Positions 45,206 to 53,821 of a stretch of DNA of 64,000 nucleotides are shown here, one piece after another; the stretch's first letter is position 1, and every line of letters starts with the position of its first letter. Source of the stretch: Acidobacteriota bacterium (GTDB taxonomy: Bacteria; Acidobacteriota; Blastocatellia; Pyrinomonadales; Pyrinomonadaceae); the NCBI GenBank assembly GCA_018269075.1, contig JAFDVJ010000018.1, positions 18,630 through 82,629 on the forward strand, written 5' to 3'. A program made the translations under genes and the position numbers. The notes under the pieces were generated by a model. That model was not told where the DNA came from, did not search any database, and saw nothing but the letters and a program-made list of their open reading frames with translations.

Positions 45206-46229
45206 TTTTCCTGTCCATCCTGATGCCGATCAATAACAGCGCCAGCGTTTCCGCCGCCAGCGCCAGCCAAAGCACCCCGAACGGCAGCATCAACCGTTCC
45301 GCTCCGATCAGAATCAACACCAGCGAAAGCGAAAAGCCGCCGTAGATCGATGTCACGGTTTTATGCATCATCCCGCCGATCACCATTTTCTGGTAGATAT
45401 GCTGCCGGTGAGCTTCCCAGACGCGCTCGCCTCTGAACAGTCTCCTTAAAAAGGTATAGACCGAGTCGATTACGAAAAACCAGAGAAACACGACCCCGTA
45501 AAGCGGCAGCTTGGCCGAAAAATCGGCGTCCGTTCCCGTCCGGTTGTAAAACAATGGCATCACGGCAAACGCAAAGCCCAGAAAGGCGCTCCCGACATCG
45601 CCCATAAAAATCCGCGCCGGCTGCCAGTTAAACAACAAAAACCCGAATGAAACGACCGCCAGCACCGCCCCCAGAACGCCGACTTCGCCGCCGCCGTTCG
45701 AGAAACCGAAAACCGCCCACCCGAGCCCCGCCGTGATCGCCTGCAGAGCGGCGATCCCGTCGATGCCGTCCATAAAATTGAAGGCGTTGATCATCCAGAC
45801 GATCCAAAGAAAAGCGAGCAGGGCTCCCCACCGGCCGGTTTCGACCGTGCCCAGAAACGGGACGTGCAAAAACCTGAAACCGCCGAATTGATACAGGACC
45901 AACAGGGCGGCCGCGCCGTGAAAAAGGATTCGATAAAAGGGCGAGATGTTCCGCAGATCGTCGGCGAGACTGATCGCCGCGACGATCAGGGCCGCGAGAA
46001 AAAAATACACCGGAACGGTCTCGCCCGTCGCCAGATAATAAACCAGAAAGGCCGCGAGCGAAGAAAAACAGATCACGACCCCGCCGCCCCGGGGAGTCGG
46101 CTCGCTGTGCGAGCTCCGTTCGTTGGGGATGTCGAGCAGACTTCGCTTGAGGCTCCAGCGGCGAAAAAGGGCGACCGCCAGAATCGTCCATCCCAAAAGC
46201 GCTAAAAATGATGCCGGCCAGATGATCAT
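45198..46229 (-). CDS. WbpL/WecA-like undecaprenyl-phosphate glycosyl-1-phosphate transferase
   Basis: A 343-residue polytopic enzyme of the MraY/WecA superfamily that starts a lipid-linked glycan by moving a sugar-1-phosphate from a UDP-sugar to undecaprenyl phosphate. Active-site motifs: SLADDLRNI, NAFNFMDGIDGIAA, FMGDVGSAFLG, and HRQHIYQKM. About ten transmembrane segments. Size and motif spacing resemble P. aeruginosa WbpL. The reductase-like epimerase before it overlaps by 4 nt, the wbpV-wbpL pairing, suggesting UDP-QuiNAc or UDP-FucNAc as substrate (inference). Confidence 0.88.
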   Translation of the reverse strand: MIIWPASFLALLGWTILAVALFRRWSLKRSLLDIPNERSSHSEPTPRGGGVVICFSSLAAFLVYYLATGETVPVYFFLAALIVAAISLADDLRNISPFYRILFHGAAALLVLYQFGGFRFLHVPFLGTVETGRWGALLAFLWIVWMINAFNFMDGIDGIAALQAITAGLGWAVFGFSNGGGEVGVLGAVLAVVSFGFLLFNWQPARIFMGDVGSAFLGFAFAVMPLFYNRTGTDADFSAKLPLYGVVFLWFFVIDSVYTFLRRLFRGERVWEAHRQHIYQKMVIGGMMHKTVTSIYGGFSLSLVLILIGAERLMLPFGVLWLALAAETLALLLIGIRMDRKNV

Positions 46230-47230
46230 TCGTTCTTTTTGCCTTTTTTATAATACAGAACCTGCCTGCCGATGCTTTCCGAAATCGGCGTCTGCGGTTC
46301 GAAACCGTAATCCCGCAAAATTTTCGTGCCCGCAAAGATATCGTCGGAAATCCATTTTTCGATGTTTTTTCGGAGCCCGTCGGCTAACTTTCCGCCGCCC
46401 AGCCGCCGGACCGCCCCAAGGCCGATCATCACGGGGGTGACCGGAATCGCGAACGGGAGCGGGCGGCGGCCCAGACTAAGATAAATTTCCGAGACTATTT
46501 CCTTCATCGTCAGCGAAGCGCCGGCGACGTTATATACCCCGAAATCCGCCCCGATTCCCTTTCGGATGATTTGCACGATCGCCCGGGCCACGTCGTGCCT
46601 GTCGATCAGGGTCTTCCGGTTGAGCCCCTTGCCGATCCAAACGAACCGGCCGCGGTCGACGGCCGCGATCAAACGCCCCAGATTGCCCGGATCGCCTTCC
46701 CCGATGACCGTCGCCAGCCGTAGTATCGCGAGCCTGATATTATTTTGACGGCAGACGACCTCGGCCATTTTTTCGGCCGCCAATTTGCTTTCGGCGTAGA
46801 CGCCCGCCGCGCGGCAGGGAAAATCCTCGTCGATCGTCGCTCCGCCGTGGTCGCCGTAGACCGAAACCGAGCTGATCAGGATCAGGTTTCCGATGCCCTT
46901 CTCCGCCGCCCAGCGGCAAATGTTCTCGGTTCCTTCGGCATTCGCGGCCCGGAAGTAATTTTCATCCTGCTCCCCGAATTGGTGCGCCGCCCCGGCGATA
47001 TGCACCAGATAATCGACGCCTTCCGGAAGCGCGATCCGGCGCAAATCTTCAATTTCCCGGACATCCCCTTTGAAATAGCGTTGACGTTCGCCGAACTTCG
47101 ATTCGCCCGGTTCACGTCTGGTCAAAACAAGTGTTTCGAATCCGGACTGACGTCCGAGTTCCTCGACCAAAGCCCGGCCGATGAATCCCGTTCCGCCGGT
47201 AATAAAAACTGTCACCCGATCTTCTTGCAT
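46226..47230 (-). CDS. NAD-dependent epimerase/reductase (WbpV-like)
   Basis: A 334-residue extended SDR. The Rossmann motif is TGGTGFIG, the catalytic Ser and Tyr-x3-Lys are in SSVSVYG and YAESKLAAEK. The C-terminal region carries the sugar-binding residues (RKTLIDRHDVARAI). Family: GalE-like, closest in size and context to WbpV, which reduces a UDP-4-keto-6-deoxy-HexNAc. ATG 47230 is 2 nt past the stop of the preceding glycosyltransferase. An earlier in-frame reading has no conserved content. Pairs with the WbpL-like gene. Confidence 0.8.
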   Translation of the reverse strand: MQEDRVTVFITGGTGFIGRALVEELGRQSGFETLVLTRREPGESKFGERQRYFKGDVREIEDLRRIALPEGVDYLVHIAGAAHQFGEQDENYFRAANAEGTENICRWAAEKGIGNLILISSVSVYGDHGGATIDEDFPCRAAGVYAESKLAAEKMAEVVCRQNNIRLAILRLATVIGEGDPGNLGRLIAAVDRGRFVWIGKGLNRKTLIDRHDVARAIVQIIRKGIGADFGVYNVAGASLTMKEIVSEIYLSLGRRPLPFAIPVTPVMIGLGAVRRLGGGKLADGLRKNIEKWISDDIFAGTKILRDYGFEPQTPISESIGRQVLYYKKGKKNE

Positions 47231-47232
47231 TA

Positions 47233-48480
47233 TCAGACGCGTTTTTTGAATATTTCCAGTAATTTTCCGAGGGCGACCTCGACCGAATATTTTTCGACCG
47301 CCGATTGCCGGGCGTTGCGGCCCAATCGACCAAGATCCGCCCGCTGTTCGTAAATTGACAGAACGGTTTTTAACAGCGTGTCCGGGTCGCCGGGCGCGAC
47401 CACCCACCCGACCCGGTCCTCCTCGATCACCCGGGAAATTTCCGAGTCCGGCTCGGCGAGCGCCAGAATCGGCTTGCCGGCCGCCAGAATATTGTAGGTC
47501 CGGCTCGGCATCGAAACGCCCCGCATCTTTCTGACCAGCGAAACGATCCCGACATCGCCGGCGTTGAGGAAATCGATCTGATCCCGGCGCGGGCGCGGGT
47601 CCAGCAGCGTCACATTCTGGAGGCCTTTTTTTTCGACCCGTCGCTCGATCCATTTCCGCTTGACGCCCGCCCCCAGAAAAATAAAGGCGAACCGGGGGTC
47701 GTCGACCAGCCGCTCCGCACACTCGATGAGGCTTTCGACGTCGTTCGGGTAGCCCATATTCCCCGCATAGAGAAAGACCAGTTTATCCGTCAATCCGGTT
47801 TCGGCGAGCAGTTTGTTCCGGTCGCGCGGCAGCGGTTCGACCGTCTCGAGCTCGGCCCAGTTCTGAACCACCCACACCGGCAGATCGAGGCCCGCCGTCT
47901 TTTGTCTGACCAGTTCCTCCATATCCCGCCCGCAGACGATGATCCCGGACGAATATTTGTAAAGCCAGCGGTTAAGAAAATTGAGAACCCGGACCGGCAC
48001 CGAATTTTCCGTGGTTTTGCCGGCGGCCACCAAAATTTCGGGATAGTTGTCGTGAATCAGTAGATAGTAACCCGCCCCCCTGAACAAAGCCGCCAGCGCG
48101 GAAATAAACGGCAGGCTCGGGGGAGTCGTGACCACCAGAACGCGATCGCCTTTCCGATATTTCAACAGGGCCTTCCACCAAATCGAGAAACTCAGGGTCA
48201 GCATATTGATCAGCCTGAAAACGATGACGTTTTTATCGAGCGTGGTGCCGAAAGCCCGAAAAATTTCGACCCCGCGACGCACCTCGGTCTTCGGCGCCTT
48301 TTTTCCGCGGGCCGAATAATTAGGCTGTCCGCACAAGACCCTGACCGTGAATTCCCCGCTCAAACCTTCGGCGATCCTTGTCAGATAATAACCGGTCGAC
48401 GTTTCTTCGGGATAGTAAAGCTCCGAAACGACCCACAGCGTTTCGGGCCTGTTTTCGGAATCGTATTTGTTTTCTTTCAC
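47233..48480 (-). CDS. Family 4 glycosyltransferase (WbuB-like)
   Basis: A 415-residue GT-B glycosyltransferase. N-terminal SELYYPEETSTGYYLTRIAE and C-terminal FLYAGNMGYPNDVESLIECA and PSRTYNILAAGKPILAL match WbuB/WbjE-type enzymes that add L-FucNAc or L-QuiNAc. It directly follows a WecB-like 2-epimerase, the order seen in fnlA-fnlB-fnlC-wbuB loci. Cytoplasmic, membrane-associated. Donor specificity is inferred from context only. Confidence 0.82.
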   Translation of the reverse strand: MKENKYDSENRPETLWVVSELYYPEETSTGYYLTRIAEGLSGEFTVRVLCGQPNYSARGKKAPKTEVRRGVEIFRAFGTTLDKNVIVFRLINMLTLSFSIWWKALLKYRKGDRVLVVTTPPSLPFISALAALFRGAGYYLLIHDNYPEILVAAGKTTENSVPVRVLNFLNRWLYKYSSGIIVCGRDMEELVRQKTAGLDLPVWVVQNWAELETVEPLPRDRNKLLAETGLTDKLVFLYAGNMGYPNDVESLIECAERLVDDPRFAFIFLGAGVKRKWIERRVEKKGLQNVTLLDPRPRRDQIDFLNAGDVGIVSLVRKMRGVSMPSRTYNILAAGKPILALAEPDSEISRVIEEDRVGWVVAPGDPDTLLKTVLSIYEQRADLGRLGRNARQSAVEKYSVEVALGKLLEIFKKRV

Positions 48481-48486
48481 TTACGG

Positions 48487-49587
48487 CTAACTCGTATGTT
48501 TTCTTAAACTAGCATAACCCAGAACGATCTTGCTCACCGTCTGGGAGACGTTCTCGACCAGATATTCCTTTGGCGGCAGCCAGTTGGCCGGCTGCGAAAT
48601 GGCAATTTCGGTCGCCCTCAAAATCATTTCGGTCTCCGCCCCGCTGATGATGTTGCTGCCGCATTCGAGTGTCTCCGGCCGCTCCGTGACATCGCGGAGC
48701 GTGACGTTGGGCACGCCGAAAATCGCGCATTCCTCCTGTACGGTCCCGCTGTCGGTCAGCACCGCGAGCGCGTTTTTTTCCAGCTTCACGAAATCGAAAA
48801 ACCCGAGCGGACGCAGCAGCTTGATCTTGTCGGTCTCCGGCCGGAGCGAATACTGGACCAGTTTTTCCGCCGTTCGCGGGTGGACGCTGACCAGCATTTT
48901 CTTTCCGAACTTTTGAACGACCTTTTCAAAACCCTTGAAAATCTTGATCAGGCGGTCCTTGAGGTCGACATTTTCGGCCCGGTGGAGCGTCACCAGAAAA
49001 TAGTCGAAGGGCCGGGCGTCGAATTTGACCAGCGCATCGCTGTTCTCGATCTTTTCGCCGAACGTGTCGAGAACCTCCTTGATCGGGTTCCCGGTCACGA
49101 TAATTCGTTCGCGCTCGATTCCTTCCCTGACCAGATTCTCCTTGCTGCGTTCGGTATAAGGCATCAAAAAGGTGCTCGCGTGGTCGATGATCCGGCGATT
49201 GACCTCCTCGGGCACCCGGTCGTCATAACAGCGGTTCCCGGCCTCCATATGGTAGACGGGAATGCCCCGGCGGGCGGCGACGATCGCCGACAGCGCGCTG
49301 TTCGTATCGCCAAGAATGAGCACGCGGTCGGGTTTGTGCTTTTCCAGAACCTGGTCGGTCTTCAAAATGATCTGCCCCAGCTGGTCGGCGAAATTCTTCG
49401 ATTTGATGCCGAGATGCTCGTCCGGCGTTCGCAGCTCCAGATCCTTGATAAAAATATCGCTCAGGCTTTCCTGAAAATTCTGGCCCGTATGGACGGTGAT
49501 CTGCTTGCAGTGCTGATCGAGAATCTTGATCACCAGACTCAAACGGATGATTTCGGGCCTCGTCCCGAAAATGGTCATTATCTTCAT
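48487..49587 (-). CDS. UDP-N-acetylglucosamine 2-epimerase family enzyme (CapG/WbvD-like)
   Basis: A 366-residue WecB-fold epimerase: start IMTIFGTRPEIIRLS, HTGQNFQESLSDIF, ILGDTNSALSAI, the catalytic-region HMEAGNRCYDDRVPEEVNRRIIDH pieces, and TDSGTVQEECAIFG. The divergence from plain WecB (RCYDDRVPEE in place of RTG/LYSPWPEE) is the pattern of CapG/WbjD/WbvD, which epimerise C2 of 6-deoxy-HexNAc. Start ATG 49587 lies 6 nt past the upstream stop. Confidence 0.85.
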   Translation of the reverse strand: MKIMTIFGTRPEIIRLSLVIKILDQHCKQITVHTGQNFQESLSDIFIKDLELRTPDEHLGIKSKNFADQLGQIILKTDQVLEKHKPDRVLILGDTNSALSAIVAARRGIPVYHMEAGNRCYDDRVPEEVNRRIIDHASTFLMPYTERSKENLVREGIERERIIVTGNPIKEVLDTFGEKIENSDALVKFDARPFDYFLVTLHRAENVDLKDRLIKIFKGFEKVVQKFGKKMLVSVHPRTAEKLVQYSLRPETDKIKLLRPLGFFDFVKLEKNALAVLTDSGTVQEECAIFGVPNVTLRDVTERPETLECGSNIISGAETEMILRATEIAISQPANWLPPKEYLVENVSQTVSKIVLGYASLRKHTS

Positions 49588-49592
49588 AACTC

Positions 49593-50642
49593 TTATTTGG
49601 CCGTCAAAAAACGTCCGATCTCGCTGTTGGCCCCGCCCAGCAGCTCTCGTAATTCGGGGATCGAAATGTTGTCGTCCTTCGACGAATATTCGCCTTCGAG
49701 AAAGGCTTCCGTGCCGCCTTCGGCGCGCAGCTCGGGCAGCACCGGCAGGATCACGTAATAGCCCCGGCGCTCGACCGTTCGAAAACATTCCTCCTCCGAA
49801 ACCATTATCTCGTGGATCTTTTCCCCGGGCCGGATGCCCGTAAAGACGATCGGAACCTCGTTTTCGCCCATCAGCGCCTTTGCGACGTCCACGATTTTGG
49901 CGGCGAGGACTTTCGGGACGAAGGTTTCGCCGGCCAGCCCGAAGTCGACGGCCGCGAAAACCGTATCCACGGCCCGGTCGAGACTCAGCAGAAACCTCGT
50001 CATTTCCGGCAGCGTCACCGTGACCGGCTGGCCGTTCCTGATCTGTTCGACGAACAGCGGAATGATCGATCCCCGCGAGGCGATGACGTTGCCGTATCTG
50101 ACGCAGGTGAAAACCGTCTGCCGGCAGTCGCGGTTCGCCTCGATCAGGATTCTTTCCTGAAGGGCCTTGGTCATACCCATCACGTTGATCGGTTTACAGG
50201 CTTTGTCGGTGGAAATTCCGACGACCTTTTCCGTCTGCAGATGGTTTTCCCGGATCGCCCGGACGATGTTCTGCGCGCCGGTCACGTTGGTGAGCACGGC
50301 CTCGTACGGGAAATACTCGCAGGATGGCACCTGTTTGAGCGCCGCCGCGTGAAAAACGATGTCGGCATTCCGCATTGCCGCGAGCAGCGAGGAATAATCA
50401 CGGACATCCCCGATCCGAAAATTCAGCAGATCGCGCGAATTCTGGTAGATGACGTCATCGGTCGCGGTTTCCCGATGCAGATATTCGAGCCGCATATAAT
50501 GCTGTTTGGCTTCATCTCTCGAAAATACGGTGATTTGAGACGGAATTCCCATCTCCCCGGTCAGAATCCGGTTGACCAGTGTCTTGCCCAGCGATCCCGT
50601 CCCGCCCGTCACTAAAATCTTTTTGTCCTGCAGGTTTTTCAT
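49593..50642 (-). CDS. UDP-HexNAc 4,6-dehydratase/epimerase (CapE/WbvB-like)
   Basis: A 349-residue short SDR dehydratase. NAD site is TGGTGSLG; FHAAALKQVPSCEYFPYEAV, STDKACKPINVMGMTKALQE (active-site M-T-K) and FTGIRPGEKIHEIM are typical of CapE/FnlA/WbvB, the first enzyme of UDP-L-FucNAc and UDP-L-QuiNAc synthesis. ATG 50642 has GGAAGAG upstream; an adjacent TTG is less likely. Next are the 2-epimerase and, before it, the RmlD-like reductase, forming the three-gene set. Confidence 0.88.
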   Translation of the reverse strand: MKNLQDKKILVTGGTGSLGKTLVNRILTGEMGIPSQITVFSRDEAKQHYMRLEYLHRETATDDVIYQNSRDLLNFRIGDVRDYSSLLAAMRNADIVFHAAALKQVPSCEYFPYEAVLTNVTGAQNIVRAIRENHLQTEKVVGISTDKACKPINVMGMTKALQERILIEANRDCRQTVFTCVRYGNVIASRGSIIPLFVEQIRNGQPVTVTLPEMTRFLLSLDRAVDTVFAAVDFGLAGETFVPKVLAAKIVDVAKALMGENEVPIVFTGIRPGEKIHEIMVSEEECFRTVERRGYYVILPVLPELRAEGGTEAFLEGEYSSKDDNISIPELRELLGGANSEIGRFLTAK

Positions 50643-50671
50643 CAAAAAATAATCTCTTCCTCCGCGTAACT

Positions 50672-51541
50672 TTACCCGCGATAGTCCTTTCCGTCCGCCG
50701 CCAGCGTTTCGATCATCGATTCCCAGGAGGGCGGAACATATCCCGTGAGCGCCCTGAATTTGTCGGAATTCAGACTTCGGTCAATGGCGAATTCTTCCGA
50801 CGGCGTGATCTCAACATCTGTCTGAAAGGCAGCGTTGACCAGCCCGAGCAAATCGTACTTGCTTATTTTTTCGGCCGAGATATGGTATAAACCCTCGAGT
50901 TTCGGAAAGTCCAAAATCAATAATTTCAGGATATCAGCCATTTCGATCGTCGTAAACCCGGAAAAATAGGCCTTTTTAAAACCGACGACCCGGCCGCCCC
51001 GGTTGCTCAAAAACCATTCGATCAGACTATGGCGCGTAAACAGCTCGCGGCCGATGATCGAGGTTCGAATGGTCAGACAATTTTCTCCCCTGACCTCACC
51101 CAGATGCTTGCTTTTTCCATATAAATCGCCGGCATCCGGAAAATCCGTCTCGACGTAACTCCCCTGACGGCCGCTGAACACGCAGTCGGTGCTGATGTTG
51201 ATCAGCCGGATCCCTCTCGGGGCCGTAAATGCCGCGATCTTATGCGGGAGCAGCGCGTTGATGTAAATCGTCTTTTCATCGTTTTTGGAATCCGGGACCT
51301 GTTTGACGATCCCGATCGCGTTGACCACTACATCCGGCCGGATTTCCGCGAGCGCTTCGAATAGCCCGGCCGGTTCGAAAACGTCGATATCGGGGATCAG
51401 CCGCGCGTTTTTGAAAAACGGCAGGGCCGCAAACTTATCGACGGCCCCTCGGAAAGACGCATAGACCTCGATTTCCGTCGATAAAACCTGCGTCACTTTG
51501 TGACCCAGCATCCCGCTCCCGCCTAGAATCATCACTCTCAT
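50672..51541 (-). CDS. RmlD-like NAD(P)H sugar reductase (WbvR/QnlA-like)
   Basis: A 289-residue RmlD-family reductase: LGGSGMLGHKV nucleotide site, ISTDCVFSG with active-site Asp, and YGKSKHLGEV (Tyr-x3-Lys). It is shorter than CapF (which has a cupin tail) and so matches the WbvR/QnlA branch that leads to UDP-L-RhaNAc/UDP-L-QuiNAc. This is the main reason for preferring L-QuiNAc over L-FucNAc as the product. Next in the string is CapE-like. Confidence 0.82.
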   Translation of the reverse strand: MRVMILGGSGMLGHKVTQVLSTEIEVYASFRGAVDKFAALPFFKNARLIPDIDVFEPAGLFEALAEIRPDVVVNAIGIVKQVPDSKNDEKTIYINALLPHKIAAFTAPRGIRLINISTDCVFSGRQGSYVETDFPDAGDLYGKSKHLGEVRGENCLTIRTSIIGRELFTRHSLIEWFLSNRGGRVVGFKKAYFSGFTTIEMADILKLLILDFPKLEGLYHISAEKISKYDLLGLVNAAFQTDVEITPSEEFAIDRSLNSDKFRALTGYVPPSWESMIETLAADGKDYRG

Positions 51542-51626
51542 TGTTAAAGTTATAAATTAAATGTTCTTTCGCGACCTCTAAGCCTTTACATCAAGCCGTA
51601 AATCGTCTTATCAGTATGTTTTACCG

Positions 51627-52814
51627 TCATTTTCCGGAAACCGCTTTAGTCTCGGCCAAAACCATTTTGGTGCTCTCTTCGATCCCGGGATCGGCCAGCC
51701 AGTCGACGAGAAATTTCCGCGAATTTTCCGAGAGAACGGCGTATTCCGCGGCGTCCATCCGGATGCAGCGATCGATCGTCTCGATCCATCGGGACGTCTC
51801 GAACGGCAGATCCCACCCGATTCCCTTTTCCGCCAACTCCAGCCACGGGGTTTTATCACTGATCACCAGCGGACAGCCGCCGGCCAGCGCTTCCAAAAAG
51901 ACGTGGCCGAAATTTTCGCCCAGTGTCGGGAGGATGAAAAAATGATATTTGACCAGCACTTCGAGCACCGATTCGTGGGGAATCGAGCCCCGGGCGGCGA
52001 TCCTGATCCTGGCGGGCAGACGATCGATGATTTCCTGACATTCCTGCCAATAGCCGGCATCCTCTAGCGGTCCGTAAATATCTATCTCTAATTCTCCCTG
52101 TGTTTGATCTATTATTTCCAGAAGCCACTTGAAGTTTTTTTTCCGCATAAAGCGGGAAAGAAAAACCATTTTCACGCTCCCGGAAATTTTTTCGGGCTTC
52201 AGCCCCATCGAATAATCCGGAAAAATGCTTTTGGGCGGAAGATCCGGAGCGATCAAAATACGCCCGCCCGGCCCCTTGTATCGTTCGATCTCCTCTTTTT
52301 CCAGATCGGACGAGGCCTTCCAGATGATGTCCCGGTAAAGCCCGAGGATTTTTGCATAAATAAAGAAGAGCTTTTTCTTGAGGCTCTTCAACTGCAGCGC
52401 GCCCTCGGAAAGCTCGCCGCAGGGCGCGAGAACGACGCCGATCCCACCTAAACGTCCCGCCCGCCGCAGGTTCAGCACATAAATCGCCAGCGTCGAAAAA
52501 AAACTGTTGAAATAAAGCAGATCGGGCGAAACCTCCAGTATCAGCCTTTTCAATTCGCTCATTTTAACCTTTTCCTTCGAAAGGTAGAAGACCTTCGAAG
52601 GGCCGACCCGGTTCCAGTCGTTGATCCTGACCGAGGTGTAGGGCGTCGTATCCAGTTTTCCGTCGTGGTCCCTGGTGATTATCAGGAACTCGTATTGATC
52701 CTGCAGCCGTTCGACCATATTCACGATGGTTCGCATCCCGCCGCCGCTTTTGTATCCCGGCAGATAATAGTCGCAAATAACCAGCACCCTTGGCTTTTTC
52801 TGTTGTTCGTTCAT
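51627..52814 (-). CDS. Family 4 glycosyltransferase
   Basis: A 395-residue GT-B enzyme. The N-terminus VICDYYLPGYKSGGGMRTIV is a standard acceptor-domain start; C-terminal VFLSRFMRKKNFKWLLEII, HVFLEALAGGCPLVISD hold the E-x7-E-like donor motif. Probably adds one sugar of the repeat unit. The 84-nt gap after it (51542-51626), before the RmlD-like gene, holds nothing I recognise and is one of the few gaps in the operon. Confidence 0.85.
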   Translation of the reverse strand: MNEQQKKPRVLVICDYYLPGYKSGGGMRTIVNMVERLQDQYEFLIITRDHDGKLDTTPYTSVRINDWNRVGPSKVFYLSKEKVKMSELKRLILEVSPDLLYFNSFFSTLAIYVLNLRRAGRLGGIGVVLAPCGELSEGALQLKSLKKKLFFIYAKILGLYRDIIWKASSDLEKEEIERYKGPGGRILIAPDLPPKSIFPDYSMGLKPEKISGSVKMVFLSRFMRKKNFKWLLEIIDQTQGELEIDIYGPLEDAGYWQECQEIIDRLPARIRIAARGSIPHESVLEVLVKYHFFILPTLGENFGHVFLEALAGGCPLVISDKTPWLELAEKGIGWDLPFETSRWIETIDRCIRMDAAEYAVLSENSRKFLVDWLADPGIEESTKMVLAETKAVSGK

Positions 52815-53818
52815 TTTTTGTTACCGGCGATTATCTCTTCATACAGCTTTTCATATTCGCCAACGATCGCCGCCGGCTCGAATCGTCTGATGTTTTTCAA
52901 ACCGTTCTCGATGATTTGTTCACGGAACGAAATTTCGTTGATGATCTTCAGAATTCCCCGCCTGATATCCCGGTGATCGAAGGGGTCCGCCAGCCAGGCC
53001 GCGTCCCCGGCGATTTCCTTCATCGGACTCAAATTGCTGGTAATGACCGGTTTGGCCATCGCCTGCGCCTCGATTATCGGCAGTCCGAAGCCCTCGTAGA
53101 TCGAACAGAACGCGACGATGTCGGCGTTTTCGTATTCCTGCCGGATCTCATCGTCCGAAAGGCCGGACCGGTTTGAATACCGAATCCCCGACCGTTTCAA
53201 CAACCGGTCCTGACGTTCATCCAGCGGCCCGATCACCCTCAACTCGCATTCCGTTCCCGCGAGCGCTTTGACCAGATTCGGGAGATTCTTGTTTTCCATC
53301 GTCCCGATCTGCAGAACGCGCGGGCAATCCGTGTTGAAGGCTTTTTTTTCCGGCCGCTGCCGGGTCATCGTCCGGTCCAGCGGATTTTCGATCACTCTTA
53401 TTTTTTCGGGGGAAACGCCGGTATTGGAAACGATCTCGCTTTTCGTGAACTCGGAGATGGCCGTCACGTATATCAACTTTTTCAGGGGCCAGTCGAGAAA
53501 CAGTTTCTTCAAAAAAAAGCGGCGCCAGCCCGAATCGTGCTTTAAAAATCTGAGATCGTGGATCGTCAAAACCGTCTTCCGCCGGGGCAGCGCCAGCGCC
53601 ATAAAATGAACGTGGCCGGTGATGTGATAAACATCGGCCGGTTCCGCTTTGAAAAACAACAGATTTTTGATGATGCCGGCGACCGAACTGCCGTATCGCA
53701 GTTTCTGAAAGCGATGGATGAACTTATCCTTCGGGAGATTCTCGGCGACCAGACCGAAAACCTTTTCGATGCTGACGAAACCATCGAATTTTCTCTCGAT
53801 AAACTGGATTTTCTTCAT
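52811..53818 (-). CDS. Family 4 glycosyltransferase
   Basis: A 335-residue GT-B enzyme: TVLTIHDLRFLKHDSG, ISEFTKSEIVSNTGV, VLQIGTMENKNLPNLVKAL and FCSIYEGFGLPIIEAQAMAK (E-x7-E motif EGFGLPIIE). This looks like mannosyl- or rhamnosyl-type transferases, donor unknown. It overlaps the next glycosyltransferase by 4 nt (ATGA) and starts just after the heptose kinase. Confidence 0.86.
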   Translation of the reverse strand: MKKIQFIERKFDGFVSIEKVFGLVAENLPKDKFIHRFQKLRYGSSVAGIIKNLLFFKAEPADVYHITGHVHFMALALPRRKTVLTIHDLRFLKHDSGWRRFFLKKLFLDWPLKKLIYVTAISEFTKSEIVSNTGVSPEKIRVIENPLDRTMTRQRPEKKAFNTDCPRVLQIGTMENKNLPNLVKALAGTECELRVIGPLDERQDRLLKRSGIRYSNRSGLSDDEIRQEYENADIVAFCSIYEGFGLPIIEAQAMAKPVITSNLSPMKEIAGDAAWLADPFDHRDIRRGILKIINEISFREQIIENGLKNIRRFEPAAIVGEYEKLYEEIIAGNKK

Positions 53819-53821
53819 CTT

